This document shows positions 1-5,728 of a DNA stretch of 5,943 bases, in pieces; the stretch's first letter is position 1; each line of letters opens with the position of its first letter. The notes beneath the pieces are model-generated. The model had not been told where the DNA came from. It was given only the letters and a program-made list of their open reading frames with translations, and ran no database searches. This DNA comes from Ruminococcus sp. (lineage in GTDB: Bacteria; Bacillota; Clostridia; Oscillospirales; Ruminococcaceae), in NCBI GenBank assembly GCA_017622635.1, contig JAGAQS010000139.1:1-5943 (forward strand). Direction: 5' to 3'. Position numbers and translations under genes: made by a program.

Positions 1-327
1 AACCCCGAAAGTGACATGAAAACATTCAACAGGGAAGTCGGCAGATATTTTTCAATCATAGACAGGGGCAACGGTTTCTATGAAAACGTTCCTCTCGGTT
101 TTTCAAAGGCAACCGCTATAGATTTAATACTTGAAAAACTAAGTATTCCGTATGAAAACGCCTATGCAATAGGTGACAGCATGAACGATTTGCCAATGCT
201 TAAAGCAGTCCCGAACAGTATAGCAATGGGCGGTTCGGAAAAACTTTATTCCTGTGTTTCTTACATAACGTCGGAAATCGAAAAAGACGGTATATACAAC
301 GCTCTTGAACATTTTAAACTTATCTGA
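1..327 (+). CDS. HAD-superfamily phosphatase, Cof type, C-terminal part (5' end outside window)
   Basis: The reading frame is open from base 1, so the gene begins upstream; the ATG at 16 is internal, not a start. The 108 visible residues carry two C-terminal HAD hydrolase motifs. One is a motif III lysine in F-S-K-A-T-A (codon 106-108), which contacts the phospho-aspartate. The other is motif IV, G-D-S-M-N-D (172-189), which holds the Mg2+-binding acidic residues and is followed by L-P-M-L as in Cof/YidA-like members. Members of this family are cytoplasmic phosphatases of sugar phosphates, nucleotides or flavin precursors, and the substrate cannot be read from this fragment. The nucleophile motif DxDxT and the cap domain lie outside the window. 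The gene ends 3 nt before a hairpin terminator and converges on the minus-strand regulator. The family call is firm; the specificity is open. Confidence 0.88.
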   Translation, partial: NPESDMKTFNREVGRYFSIIDRGNGFYENVPLGFSKATAIDLILEKLSIPYENAYAIGDSMNDLPMLKAVPNSIAMGGSEKLYSCVSYITSEIEKDGIYNALEHFKLI

Positions 328-330
328 AAA

Positions 331-358
331 AAAGACCGGTTTTTTATATCCGGTCTTT
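331..358. terminator. Bidirectional intrinsic terminator between convergent genes
   Basis: A perfect 9-bp stem, AAAGACCGG (331-339) with CCGGTCTTT (350-358), encloses a 10-nt AT-only loop. It starts 3 nt after the HAD stop codon and lies 6 nt beyond the stop of the minus-strand gene. Read on the minus strand, the stem runs into a seven-U tract (TTT of the stem plus four more from 327-330), a classical terminator for the YerC-like gene. On the plus strand the tail is TTTCGTATCTT, a weaker U tract, so termination of the HAD transcript may be less complete. Confidence 0.85.
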
Positions 359-364
359 CGTATC

Positions 365-667
365 TTATTTCAGAAGATTTTTCTTTTTCAGTCTGTCAAA
401 GACAATATTATATCCGTCGTTGCCGTCCTTTAAAGAACGGTGGACTCTGCTTATCGTTGCCGTACTTACACCCGTTTCGTTTACTATACTGTTATAGACT
501 TTATGTTCGTCAAGAAGTCTGGCAACCTGTAATCTCTGTGCAAAAGACTTTAGTTCAATACTCGTGCAGAGGTCGTCAAAAAACTTATAGCAATCATCAA
601 CGGTTTCAAGTGTGAGAACAGCTTCAAAAAGCAAATCCATGCTTTCAGATTTAATCTTATCAATCAT
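365..667 (-). CDS. yerC: YerC/YecD-family TrpR-related transcriptional regulator
   Basis: This 100-residue protein resembles the Bacillus YerC family (Trp repressor fold) over its whole length. It has the family signatures F-F-D-D-L-C-T (29-35) and S-F-A-Q-R-L-Q-V-A (41-49), then a helix-turn-helix at about 56-79 whose recognition helix reads S-T-A-T-I-S-R-V-H-R-S-L. The family is predicted to bind DNA as all-helical dimers; its ligand and targets are poorly defined. Aligned by eye with E. coli TrpR, R45 and R74 fall where the tryptophan-contacting R54 and R84 lie (one-residue gap), so ligand binding is possible but unproven. The start is ATG with GGAG on the minus strand (677-680), 9 nt away. 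The gene has its own promoter, is divergent from lon, and converges on the HAD gene. The last 7 residues are lysine-rich. The family call is firm; the regulon is unknown. Confidence 0.9.
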   Translation of the reverse strand: MIDKIKSESMDLLFEAVLTLETVDDCYKFFDDLCTSIELKSFAQRLQVARLLDEHKVYNSIVNETGVSTATISRVHRSLKDGNDGYNIVFDRLKKKNLLK

Positions 668-714
668 AATTTACAACTCCAGTCTGCCGTAAGGCATAAA
701 ATAAAACGATTTTC

Positions 715-754
715 TACTTTACATTTTAACACATTATCTCACAAAAGTAAAGTA
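715..754. repeat. Inverted repeat straddling the yerC-like promoter
   Basis: TACTTTAC (715-722) and its exact reverse complement GTAAAGTA (747-754) flank a 24-bp centre. The left arm covers the predicted minus-strand transcription start and the right arm overlaps the -35 element. A third copy of the TACTTT core at 753-758 joins the right arm into a 10-bp palindrome, AAAGTACTTT (749-758). The placement suits an operator for autoregulation, but binding is inferred only from symmetry and position in AT-rich DNA. Confidence 0.45.
723..751 (-). promoter_or_regulatory. Promoter of the yerC-like gene
   Basis: On the minus strand, a -35 element TTTACT (746-751) and a -10 element TAAAAT (723-728) are separated by exactly 17 bp. 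Each resembles the sigma-A consensus with two mismatches or fewer in the -10. The predicted transcription start is near 716-717, giving a leader of about 50 nt. The sequence match is moderate, but the position and spacing fit and no better pair lies between 668 and 770. Confidence 0.6.
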
Positions 755-770
755 CTTTTTCAAACAAAAG

Positions 771-789
771 AATTTTTTGACAAAAAATT
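771..789. repeat. 19-bp palindrome midway between divergent promoters
   Basis: AATTTTTTG (771-779), a single central A (780) and CAAAAAATT (781-789) form a perfect odd palindrome. Its centre is about 64 bp from the predicted yerC-like start (near 716) and about 65 bp from the predicted lon start (near 845), so it is equidistant from both promoters. It could be a shared regulator site or simply a curved A/T-tract element. It contains a TTGACA (777-782) that has no matching -10 box downstream. Confidence 0.5.
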
Positions 790-809
790 GCCTGTACTGA
801 AATTTAAGC

Positions 810-838
810 TTGCATTTTCTACAGCTTTATAGTATAAT
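810..838 (+). promoter_or_regulatory. Promoter of the lon-engB-lysA operon
   Basis: A -35 element TTGCAT (810-815), a 17-bp spacer and a perfect -10 TATAAT (833-838) make a strong sigma-A-type promoter. The expected start is near 844-846, leaving a leader of about 66 nt before lon. This is the best promoter seen upstream of the four plus-strand genes. No HrcA CIRCE element (TTAGCACTC-N9-GAGTGCTAA) and no complete CtsR tandem heptamer were found around it. Confidence 0.8.
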
Positions 839-844
839 ATTATG

Positions 845-864
845 TACCGACCGTTATGTCGGTA
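845..864 (+). promoter_or_regulatory. Inverted repeat / 5'-terminal stem-loop at the lon transcription start
   Basis: TACCGAC (845-851) and GTCGGTA (858-864) are perfect 7-bp arms around a 6-nt loop. The left arm begins at the predicted +1 of the lon transcript. As DNA it could be an operator just downstream of the promoter; as RNA it would form a hairpin at the extreme 5' end, an arrangement known to protect mRNAs from decay. The G+C-rich arms stand out against very AT-rich surroundings. The sequence cannot distinguish the two roles. Confidence 0.55.
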
Positions 865-899
865 TTTATCGAATATTAAACCATTAAAGAAAGAATTGT

Positions 900-905
900 G
901 GTGAT
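900..905 (+). promoter_or_regulatory. Atypical ribosome binding site of lon
   Basis: The lon start has no AGGAGG. Instead, GGTGAT ends 5 nt before the ATG and can pair with the ATCACC stretch of the 16S 3' end, just beside the usual CCTCC anti-Shine-Dalgarno. No in-frame alternative start lies just upstream: the GTG at 898 and 901 and the ATG at 904 are all in another frame. This fixes the start at 911. Confidence 0.7.
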
Positions 906-910
906 GAAAT

Positions 911-3253
911 ATGGAACAGATTATTATAAGTGATAAAAACAATGAGGACGAAAACACGTTTTATGCTGTTGCTATGCGGGGACTTGTGGCGTTTCCAAAA
1001 ATGGTAATGCATTTTGACGTTGCACGTGAAAAGACGGTAAAATCAATTGAATGTGCCGTCAAAGGCAACGGGAAAATATTTCTTGTTGCCCAGAAAGAAG
1101 CCTACGTTGATAACCCGAAAGCTTCCGATTTGTACAAGACAGGCGTTGTGGCAGAAATAAAGCAGGTTCTCAAACTTCCCGAAAACATCATGAAAGTTCT
1201 TGTACAGGGACTTTACAAGGCAAAAATGGTAAATTTTATTGATGACGGCGAAAAAATGATGGCAGAGGTAAAGCGTGTTCCGTTATATTCAAAGTCAAAG
1301 TATGACAAGAACGAAGCAGAAGCACTTATGCGTTCTGTAAAAAGTGCATTTGAACATTATGCGTCATTTTTCCCGAAAATACCGAAAGACCTCATGATTT
1401 CGGTTATGACACAGAGTTCTCCCATAAAACTTTTTGAATCCATTGTTTTCAGCTGTAATCTTGATTATAAGGACAAACAGTTTCTTCTTGAGGAAACGAA
1501 TATTATCAGCAAACTTAATTCTTTGCTGTCATGTCTTGTATCTGAGACAGAAGTTCTTGAAATGGAACAGAACATAAACGAACAGGCAAGAAATAATCTC
1601 GAAAAGGGTCAGCGTGAGTATTTCCTGCGTGAACAGATGAGGATTATTCAGGAACAGCTCGGAGATGAGGACGGCGACGAAAATTTCAGATACATGACAA
1701 AAGTAATGTCTCTTGAATGTGACGAAAAAAGCCGTGACAAACTTCTTAAAGAAGTTGAAAAACTCAGCAAGTTACCGCCTTTTTCGCAGGAATCGTTTGT
1801 CATAAAGAATTATCTTGACACCGTTCTTGAACTTCCGTGGGGAAAATATACAAAGTCGAAACTTTCACTTGAAAAGGCGGAGGCTGTTCTTGAAAAAGAA
1901 CACTACGGACTTAAAAAAGTCAAGGAGCGTATACTTGAATTTCTTGCCGTCTATATGCTTAACCCGAAAATAAAGGGACAGATAATCTGTCTCGCAGGAC
2001 CTCCCGGAATAGGCAAGACATCAATCGCAAAATCCGTCGCCAAGGCAATGGGCAGAAAATATGCGAGAGTTTCTCTCGGCGGTGTACGTGACGAAGCCGA
2101 CATCAGAGGTCACAGAAAAACATATGTCGGTGCTATGCCGGGACGTATAATCACAGCTATACAACAGGCAGGTTCTGCAAATCCCCTTATTCTTTTTGAC
2201 GAAATAGACAAGCTTTGCAGTGACATAAAAGGCGACCCGTCATCAGCTATGCTCGAAGTTCTCGACAGTGAACAAAACAATGCTTTCCGTGACCATTTCG
2301 TTGAAATTCCTTTCGACCTCAGCAAAGCGGTATTTATTACAACCGCAAACAATATTTCAACAATTCCCGAACCCCTGCTCGACCGTATGGACGTTATCGA
2401 ACTGCCCAGTTATACGGCAGAAGAAAAATTCCACATTGCAAAAGAACATCTTCTCCCTAAACAAATCAAGGAACACGGTCTTAAAGCGTCTCAGCTTAAA
2501 ATAACAGACGACGCTATGCACGATATAATTCAGTTCTACACCAAAGAAGCAGGTGTACGTTCTCTTGAAAGGCTTATAGCTTCAATCTGCCGTAAGACAG
2601 CAAAGAAAATTGCGTCGGAAGAAGTAAAGAGAGTTACTGTAAAACCCGATAATATTCACGAATATCTCGGAATAAAAAAATACCTTGCCGATTTGTCATC
2701 AAAGGAAAATCAGATAGGCGTTGTAAACGGTCTTGCATGGACTTCCGTAGGCGGTGTTATTATGCCGTTGGAAGTAATCACCCTTGACGGTACGGGTAAA
2801 ATTGAGGTTACGGGTTCTCTCGGTGATGTTATGAAAGAAAGTTCAAAAATTGCCGTAAGCTATGTAAGAAGTGTTGCCGAAAAATATGGTATAGACAAGG
2901 AATTCTACAAGAAAAATGATATTCACATTCATGCTCCTGAAGGTGCTGTGCCAAAAGACGGACCGTCGGCAGGTGTTACCATGACTACAGCTCTTGTTTC
3001 TGCTCTTTCAGGTATTCCCGTAAGGGCTGACGTTGCAATGACAGGTGAAATAACACTGCACGGAAAAGTTCTTCCCATAGGCGGACTGCGTGAAAAGACG
3101 ATGGCTGCTTACAAGGCAGGTATAAAGACAGTTATTATTCCGTCACAGAACAAAGCCGACCTCGAAGAAGTTGACGACGTTATAAAAGAAAACATAGAAT
3201 TTATATATGCCGATAATCTTACAGAAGTTCTCGGAAATGCACTTGTAAACTGA
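911..3253 (+). CDS. lon: ATP-dependent serine protease Lon (LonA)
   Basis: This cytoplasmic hexameric AAA+ protease degrades misfolded and short-lived regulatory proteins. At 780 residues it matches full-length LonA (E. coli 784). Domains in order: LonN substrate-binding domain at about 15-205, beginning with R-G-L-V-A-F-P; a helical coiled-coil segment at about 213-250 containing the family motif Y-F-L-R-E-Q; the AAA+ module; and the protease domain from about 600. The AAA+ module has Walker A G-P-P-G-I-G-K-T (363-370, K369), Walker B L-I-L-F-D-E (426-431), sensor-1 N480, probable arginine finger R492 and sensor-2 R550. The catalytic dyad is S686 (P-K-D-G-P-S-A-G) and K729, with the same 43-residue spacing as in E. 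coli. All key residues are present. The usual F-P-G near the N-terminus reads F-P-K. It is first in an operon, 34 nt before engB, a pairing also known from Bacillus (lonA-ysxC). Confidence 0.98.
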   Translation: MEQIIISDKNNEDENTFYAVAMRGLVAFPKMVMHFDVAREKTVKSIECAVKGNGKIFLVAQKEAYVDNPKASDLYKTGVVAEIKQVLKLPENIMKVLVQGLYKAKMVNFIDDGEKMMAEVKRVPLYSKSKYDKNEAEALMRSVKSAFEHYASFFPKIPKDLMISVMTQSSPIKLFESIVFSCNLDYKDKQFLLEETNIISKLNSLLSCLVSETEVLEMEQNINEQARNNLEKGQREYFLREQMRIIQEQLGDEDGDENFRYMTKVMSLECDEKSRDKLLKEVEKLSKLPPFSQESFVIKNYLDTVLELPWGKYTKSKLSLEKAEAVLEKEHYGLKKVKERILEFLAVYMLNPKIKGQIICLAGPPGIGKTSIAKSVAKAMGRKYARVSLGGVRDEADIRGHRKTYVGAMPGRIITAIQQAGSANPLILFDEIDKLCSDIKGDPSSAMLEVLDSEQNNAFRDHFVEIPFDLSKAVFITTANNISTIPEPLLDRMDVIELPSYTAEEKFHIAKEHLLPKQIKEHGLKASQLKITDDAMHDIIQFYTKEAGVRSLERLIASICRKTAKKIASEEVKRVTVKPDNIHEYLGIKKYLADLSSKENQIGVVNGLAWTSVGGVIMPLEVITLDGTGKIEVTGSLGDVMKESSKIAVSYVRSVAEKYGIDKEFYKKNDIHIHAPEGAVPKDGPSAGVTMTTALVSALSGIPVRADVAMTGEITLHGKVLPIGGLREKTMAAYKAGIKTVIIPSQNKADLEEVDDVIKENIEFIYADNLTEVLGNALVN

Positions 3254-3271
3254 AACATTATCCCTTCCGTG

Positions 3272-3279
3272 AAAGGAGG
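3272..3279 (+). promoter_or_regulatory. Strong ribosome binding site fixing the engB TTG start
   Basis: AAAGGAGG is a near-perfect complement of the 16S 3' end and sits 8 nt before TTG at 3288. No in-frame ATG or GTG lies close to this site, and starting at the TTG gives the normal EngB N-terminal length. The strong site probably compensates for the weak start codon. Confidence 0.85.
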
Positions 3280-3287
3280 AAACAGCT

Positions 3288-3881
3288 TTGAAACTTAATT
3301 ACAATAAAGCGGAGTTTTACTCGTCGTACGGTAAATTTTCACAGATTCCGCCGTCCGAAAACATAGAAATAGCTTTTGCAGGACATTCAAATGTCGGAAA
3401 GTCCACACTTATAAACAAGCTTTTCAACAGAAAAAATCTTGCACGTGTAAGTTCCGTTCCCGGAAAAACAGCCACCATAAATTTCTATAAGCTTGAAAAT
3501 ATATATTTTGTTGACCTGCCCGGCTATGGTTACGCCAAAGTATCCAAATCGGATAAAGAACGGTGGTCGGGTCTAATTGAAGGGTATCTCGGTGCAGACC
3601 GTGATATACGTCTTGTGTTCATGCTTGTTGATATGCGTCACGCCCCCACAAAAGACGATATTCACATGATTGATTATCTTATTGACACGGAAACACCGTT
3701 TGTAATTGTTCTTACAAAAGCGGACAAACTCAACAAGACCGAACGTGCAAAACGTATGGAGGCTTTTAAAGACGAAATCCCGTGTTTCAGCGATATACAC
3801 TCAATACCGTTTTCATCACAGACTTTCGAGGGCGTTGAGGAACTTCGTAAGATTGTTGAAGATGTAATTGAAAATGATTAA
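3288..3881 (+). CDS. engB: Ribosome-assembly GTPase EngB (YsxC/YihA)
   Basis: This small TRAFAC-class GTPase is required for late maturation of the 50S ribosomal subunit and is usually essential. Its 197 residues match the family length of about 195-210. The GTPase motifs run in order: G1 G-H-S-N-V-G-K-S (32-39); G2 region P-G-K-T-A-T (58-63), typical of the EngB family; G3 D-L-P-G-Y-G-Y (76-82); G4 T-K-A-D (143-146); and a G5-like P-F-S-S (174-177). It is complete, with no signal peptide or membrane segment. The start is TTG, chosen because of the strong ribosome binding site 8 nt upstream and the normal N-terminus. It lies between lon and lysA in the same orientation with short gaps (34 and 27 nt), so it is very probably co-transcribed with both. 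The stop codon sits inside an 8-bp tandem repeat. Confidence 0.97.
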   Translation: MKLNYNKAEFYSSYGKFSQIPPSENIEIAFAGHSNVGKSTLINKLFNRKNLARVSSVPGKTATINFYKLENIYFVDLPGYGYAKVSKSDKERWSGLIEGYLGADRDIRLVFMLVDMRHAPTKDDIHMIDYLIDTETPFVIVLTKADKLNKTERAKRMEAFKDEIPCFSDIHSIPFSSQTFEGVEELRKIVEDVIEND

Positions 3882-3893
3882 ATGATTAAATGA
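3874..3893 (+). repeat. 8-bp tandem repeat at the engB stop codon
   Basis: ATGATTAA occurs twice in direct succession (3874-3881, 3882-3889), followed by a third partial copy, ATGA (3890-3893). The first copy encodes the last two residues' end and the TAA stop of engB; the second repeats that stop in another frame. This is probably a replication-slippage duplication without function, though it lies just before the lysA ribosome binding site (GAAAGG, 3892-3897). Confidence 0.7.
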
Positions 3894-3908
3894 AAGGTTT
3901 GTTTTAAA

Positions 3909-5207
3909 ATGTTTGTATCTGAAAATCTTAATGTAAACGAAAACGGACATCTTACCATAGGCGGTACTGATACGGTTGAACTTGCTGAAAAATACGGTAC
4001 TCCGCTTTATGTTATGGACGAACAGGCAGTACGCAGTGCGTGCCGTCGTTTCAAGGACAGCATGGATAAATATTACGGCGGACAGGGTCTTGTCTGCTAT
4101 GCAAGCAAGGCGTTTTCCTGTCTTGAAATGTGCCGTATAGTTGCAAGTGAGGGTCTCGGTCTTGACGCTGTTTCAATCGGTGAACTTTACACAGCAGTAA
4201 AAGCAGGTTTTGACGTATCAAAAATCGGTTTCCACGGCAACAACAAAACGGACGAAGAACTTGAATACGCTGTTGACAACAAAGTGGGTCATATTATTGT
4301 TGACAATATTTCCGAACTTCTCAGGCTTGAAAAAATTGCAGAATCCAAAAATGCAAAGCCTGATATAATGTTCCGTATAAAACCCGGAATCGATGCACAT
4401 ACACACGATTTTGTAAAAACAGGTCAGATTGACAGTAAGTTTGGTTTTGCTCTTGAAACGGGTGAAGCTTTTGAAGCGGTAAAACAGGCAGTGGCTTGTG
4501 AAAATGTAAATCTTATGGGACTTCACTGTCATATCGGTTCACAGATTTTTGACATTGACCCCTTTGAAGAAGCTGCAAAGGTTATGCTTGAATTTATTGC
4601 AAAGATAAAAAATGAACTTAACTACGAAATCAAAGGTCTTAATCTCGGCGGTGGTTTCGGTATAAAGTACCTCAACGAACATGACCCCGCACCGTTTGAG
4701 ACATACATGGAAAGAGTTTCAGAAGTAGTAAAAAACACCTGCTCAGAACTTAATATAAATCAGCCGTACATATTTATTGAACCGGGTCGTTCAATTGCTG
4801 CACCTGCCGGAATTACTCTTTATACAGTCGGTGCAAGAAAGGAAATTCCAAATATCCGTACTTATGTATCGGTTGACGGCGGTATGGCTGACAGTCCCAG
4901 ATATATTCTCTACAAGTCCGAGTATGAGGCAATTGTGGCAAACAAGGCAAATCAGGAACGTAACGAAAAAGTTACAATTGCAGGTAAATGTTGTGAAAGC
5001 GGTGACTTAATCGGTGAAAATATGCCTTTACAGCACGCTGAATCAGGTGACATTATCGCAGTATGTGCAACAGGTGCTTACAATTATTCAATGTCATCAA
5101 ATTATAACAGACTTCAGAAACCTGCTGTTGTTTTCGTTAATAACGGTGAGTCAAGAATAGCCGTTAAACGTGAAACTCTTGACGATATTATAAGAAACGA
5201 TATATGA
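3909..5207 (+). CDS. lysA: Diaminopimelate decarboxylase
   Basis: This cytoplasmic PLP enzyme catalyses the last step of lysine biosynthesis, meso-2,6-diaminopimelate to L-lysine plus CO2. Its 432 residues fit the family (E. coli 420). The fold-type III architecture is clear: an alanine-racemase-like barrel at about 35-290, then a beta-sandwich domain. The PLP Schiff-base lysine is K67 in Y-A-S-K-A-F. The G-L-H-C-H-I-G-S motif (204-211), the glycine-rich G-G-G-F-G (247-251) and E-P-G-R-S (291-295) contact cofactor phosphate and substrate. C362-E-S-G-D (362-366) supplies the catalytic cysteine from the partner subunit of the dimer, and Y391 lies in the usual G-A-Y-N-Y motif. The start is ATG with GAAAGG 11 nt upstream, a somewhat long spacing. 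No lysine riboswitch fits in the 27-nt gap after engB, so expression probably depends on the upstream operon promoter. Confidence 0.97.
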   Translation: MFVSENLNVNENGHLTIGGTDTVELAEKYGTPLYVMDEQAVRSACRRFKDSMDKYYGGQGLVCYASKAFSCLEMCRIVASEGLGLDAVSIGELYTAVKAGFDVSKIGFHGNNKTDEELEYAVDNKVGHIIVDNISELLRLEKIAESKNAKPDIMFRIKPGIDAHTHDFVKTGQIDSKFGFALETGEAFEAVKQAVACENVNLMGLHCHIGSQIFDIDPFEEAAKVMLEFIAKIKNELNYEIKGLNLGGGFGIKYLNEHDPAPFETYMERVSEVVKNTCSELNINQPYIFIEPGRSIAAPAGITLYTVGARKEIPNIRTYVSVDGGMADSPRYILYKSEYEAIVANKANQERNEKVTIAGKCCESGDLIGENMPLQHAESGDIIAVCATGAYNYSMSSNYNRLQKPAVVFVNNGESRIAVKRETLDDIIRNDI

Positions 5208-5211
5208 ATAA

Positions 5212-5589
5212 ATGGACGACAAGTATCTGTTAGTAGAAAAGTACAGGTTGAAACACGAAAACAACGCATGGTATTCCGAACGTGAAAACTCCCACAAGCA
5301 CCTTATTTTTAAAGATTCGTTCTTTGAAAGAAGTGATATTATCGGACTTCTTTTCAGAATAAATAAACTCTGTATGGCAAAGGTTAAATATTTCCGTGCG
5401 AACATTGACAAATACGAACCTATGAAGTATCACTATAGAAAAGGTTTTTATAGTGTTCCGTTGTGGGACGCTGAGTTTTTTAAACACCGTGATTCAGGAT
5501 ATATTCTTGACTTCCGGTATTTGCAGACAATCACTGTATATGAAGATTTCGTGGCACTTTGTACTGAACTTGAAACGTTTGAAAGATGA
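5212..5589 (+). CDS. Hypothetical protein, 125 residues, probably translationally coupled to lysA
   Basis: I do not recognise this protein. It is a plausible real gene: it begins 4 nt after the lysA stop, uses the operon's codon style (CTT, CGT, CCG) and ends 6 nt before a strong terminator. The in-frame TAA at 5209-5211 makes ATG 5212 the first possible start. No Shine-Dalgarno precedes it, which suggests re-initiation by ribosomes finishing lysA. The product is soluble-looking, with no signal peptide or long hydrophobic segment. It is rich in aromatic and charged residues (many Y, F, K, D, E), with basic patches near 11-32 and 56-78 and an acidic C-terminus. No metal-binding cluster, nucleotide-binding loop or helix-turn-helix is evident. 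The two cysteines (54, 117) form no motif. A small accessory domain or narrowly distributed family is likely. The existence of the gene is fairly sure; its function is unknown. Confidence 0.75.
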   Translation: MDDKYLLVEKYRLKHENNAWYSERENSHKHLIFKDSFFERSDIIGLLFRINKLCMAKVKYFRANIDKYEPMKYHYRKGFYSVPLWDAEFFKHRDSGYILDFRYLQTITVYEDFVALCTELETFER

Positions 5590-5595
5590 TATATT

Positions 5596-5631
5596 AACAG
5601 CTCTGAATTTTTTCAGAGCTGTTCTTTTATT
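5596..5631 (+). terminator. Strong intrinsic terminator of the lon-engB-lysA operon
   Basis: A perfect 12-bp stem, AACAGCTCTGAA (5596-5607) with TTCAGAGCTGTT (5612-5623), closes a TTTT loop and is followed by the U-rich tail CTTTTATT (5624-5631). It begins 6 nt after the stop of the 125-residue gene. It is the only hairpin with a U tract that I see after lon, so it defines the probable 3' end of the transcript. The reverse strand lacks a U tract, so it appears one-way. Confidence 0.92.
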
Positions 5632-5660
5632 GTAAATATTTGTCATATTAGTGTGACTAT

Positions 5661-5690
5661 TTGTAATGCTATTTCTATTGACTATTACAA
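5661..5690. repeat. Inner inverted repeat enclosing the lipoprotein -35 box
   Basis: TTGTAAT (5661-5667) and ATTACAA (5684-5690) are exact 7-bp inverted arms 16 bp apart, with the -35 box TTGACT (5678-5683) inside. They share the TTGTAA/TTACAA core with the outer repeat, so the core occurs four times, twice in each orientation, between 5630 and 5714. A repeated TGACTATT (5654-5661, 5679-5686) lies in the same stretch. This looks like a candidate operator array. Confidence 0.45.
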
Positions 5691-5706
5691 TAAAATTATG
5701 TACAAT
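5678..5706 (+). promoter_or_regulatory. Promoter of the lipoprotein gene
   Basis: The -35 TTGACT (5678-5683) and -10 TACAAT (5701-5706) are each one base from the sigma-A consensus, with a 17-bp spacer. The predicted start near 5712-5713 leaves a short leader of about 17 nt that is almost entirely ribosome binding site. Together with the terminator at 5596-5631 it marks a separate transcription unit. Confidence 0.82.
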
Positions 5707-5728
5707 ATTTACAAAGGACGGTGATTAT

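Larger units (their letters stand above)
5630..5714. repeat. Outer inverted repeat around the lipoprotein promoter
   Basis: TTGTAAATATT (5630-5640) and its exact reverse complement AATATTTACAA (5704-5714) are 11-bp arms 63 bp apart. The left arm starts at the end of the operon terminator; the right arm overlaps the -10 box and predicted start of the next gene. The arms are too far apart for a simple regulator dimer, so looping between two sites would be the model. All-A/T-rich arms make chance a real alternative. Confidence 0.45.

Noticed and set aside
776..792. Possible CtsR box upstream of lon
   Set aside because: TTTGAC at 776-781 resembles one CtsR heptamer read on the reverse strand, but the second heptamer expected 10 bp further on reads AATTGC. 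One half-site is not enough.
777..805. TTGACA as a second lon promoter
   Set aside because: The -35 match is perfect, but 16-18 bp downstream there is only AAATTT-like sequence with no usable -10. It is better explained as the centre of the 19-bp palindrome.
880..902. Hairpin ACCAT/GTGGT that would cover part of the lon ribosome binding site (RNA thermometer idea)
   Set aside because: Only 5 pairs, one of them G-U, with a 13-nt loop; too weak to support without folding energies and comparative evidence.
842..904. Short leader ORF of 20 codons ending just before lon
   Set aside because: Its ATG lies at or before the predicted transcription start and has no ribosome binding site. A shorter frame from 856 (7 codons) also lacks one.
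760..957. Minus-strand 65-residue frame across the lon promoter and start
   Set aside because: It overlaps the lon start, promoter and palindrome, has no ribosome binding site, and its low-complexity hydrophobic product reflects A/T tracts.
2110..2352. Minus-strand open frame inside lon
   Set aside because: It lies wholly within the conserved AAA+ region of lon, has no ribosome binding site and its product resembles nothing. It is a shadow of the real gene, as are the similar frames inside engB and lysA.
3261..3280. Hairpin sequestering the engB ribosome binding site
   Set aside because: TCCCTT can pair with AAGGAGGA only with a bulge and a short loop. A pyrimidine-rich stretch beside AGGAGG will pair a little by chance.
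3856..3884. Internal promoter for lysA at the end of engB
   Set aside because: TTGAAG with 17 bp to TAAATG: the -10 matches only three of six consensus positions, and the sequence is constrained by coding.
5230..5487. Minus-strand frames opposite the 125-residue gene
   Set aside because: No promoter or ribosome binding site on that strand. The plus-strand frame has operon context, a start next to the lysA stop and a terminator behind it.
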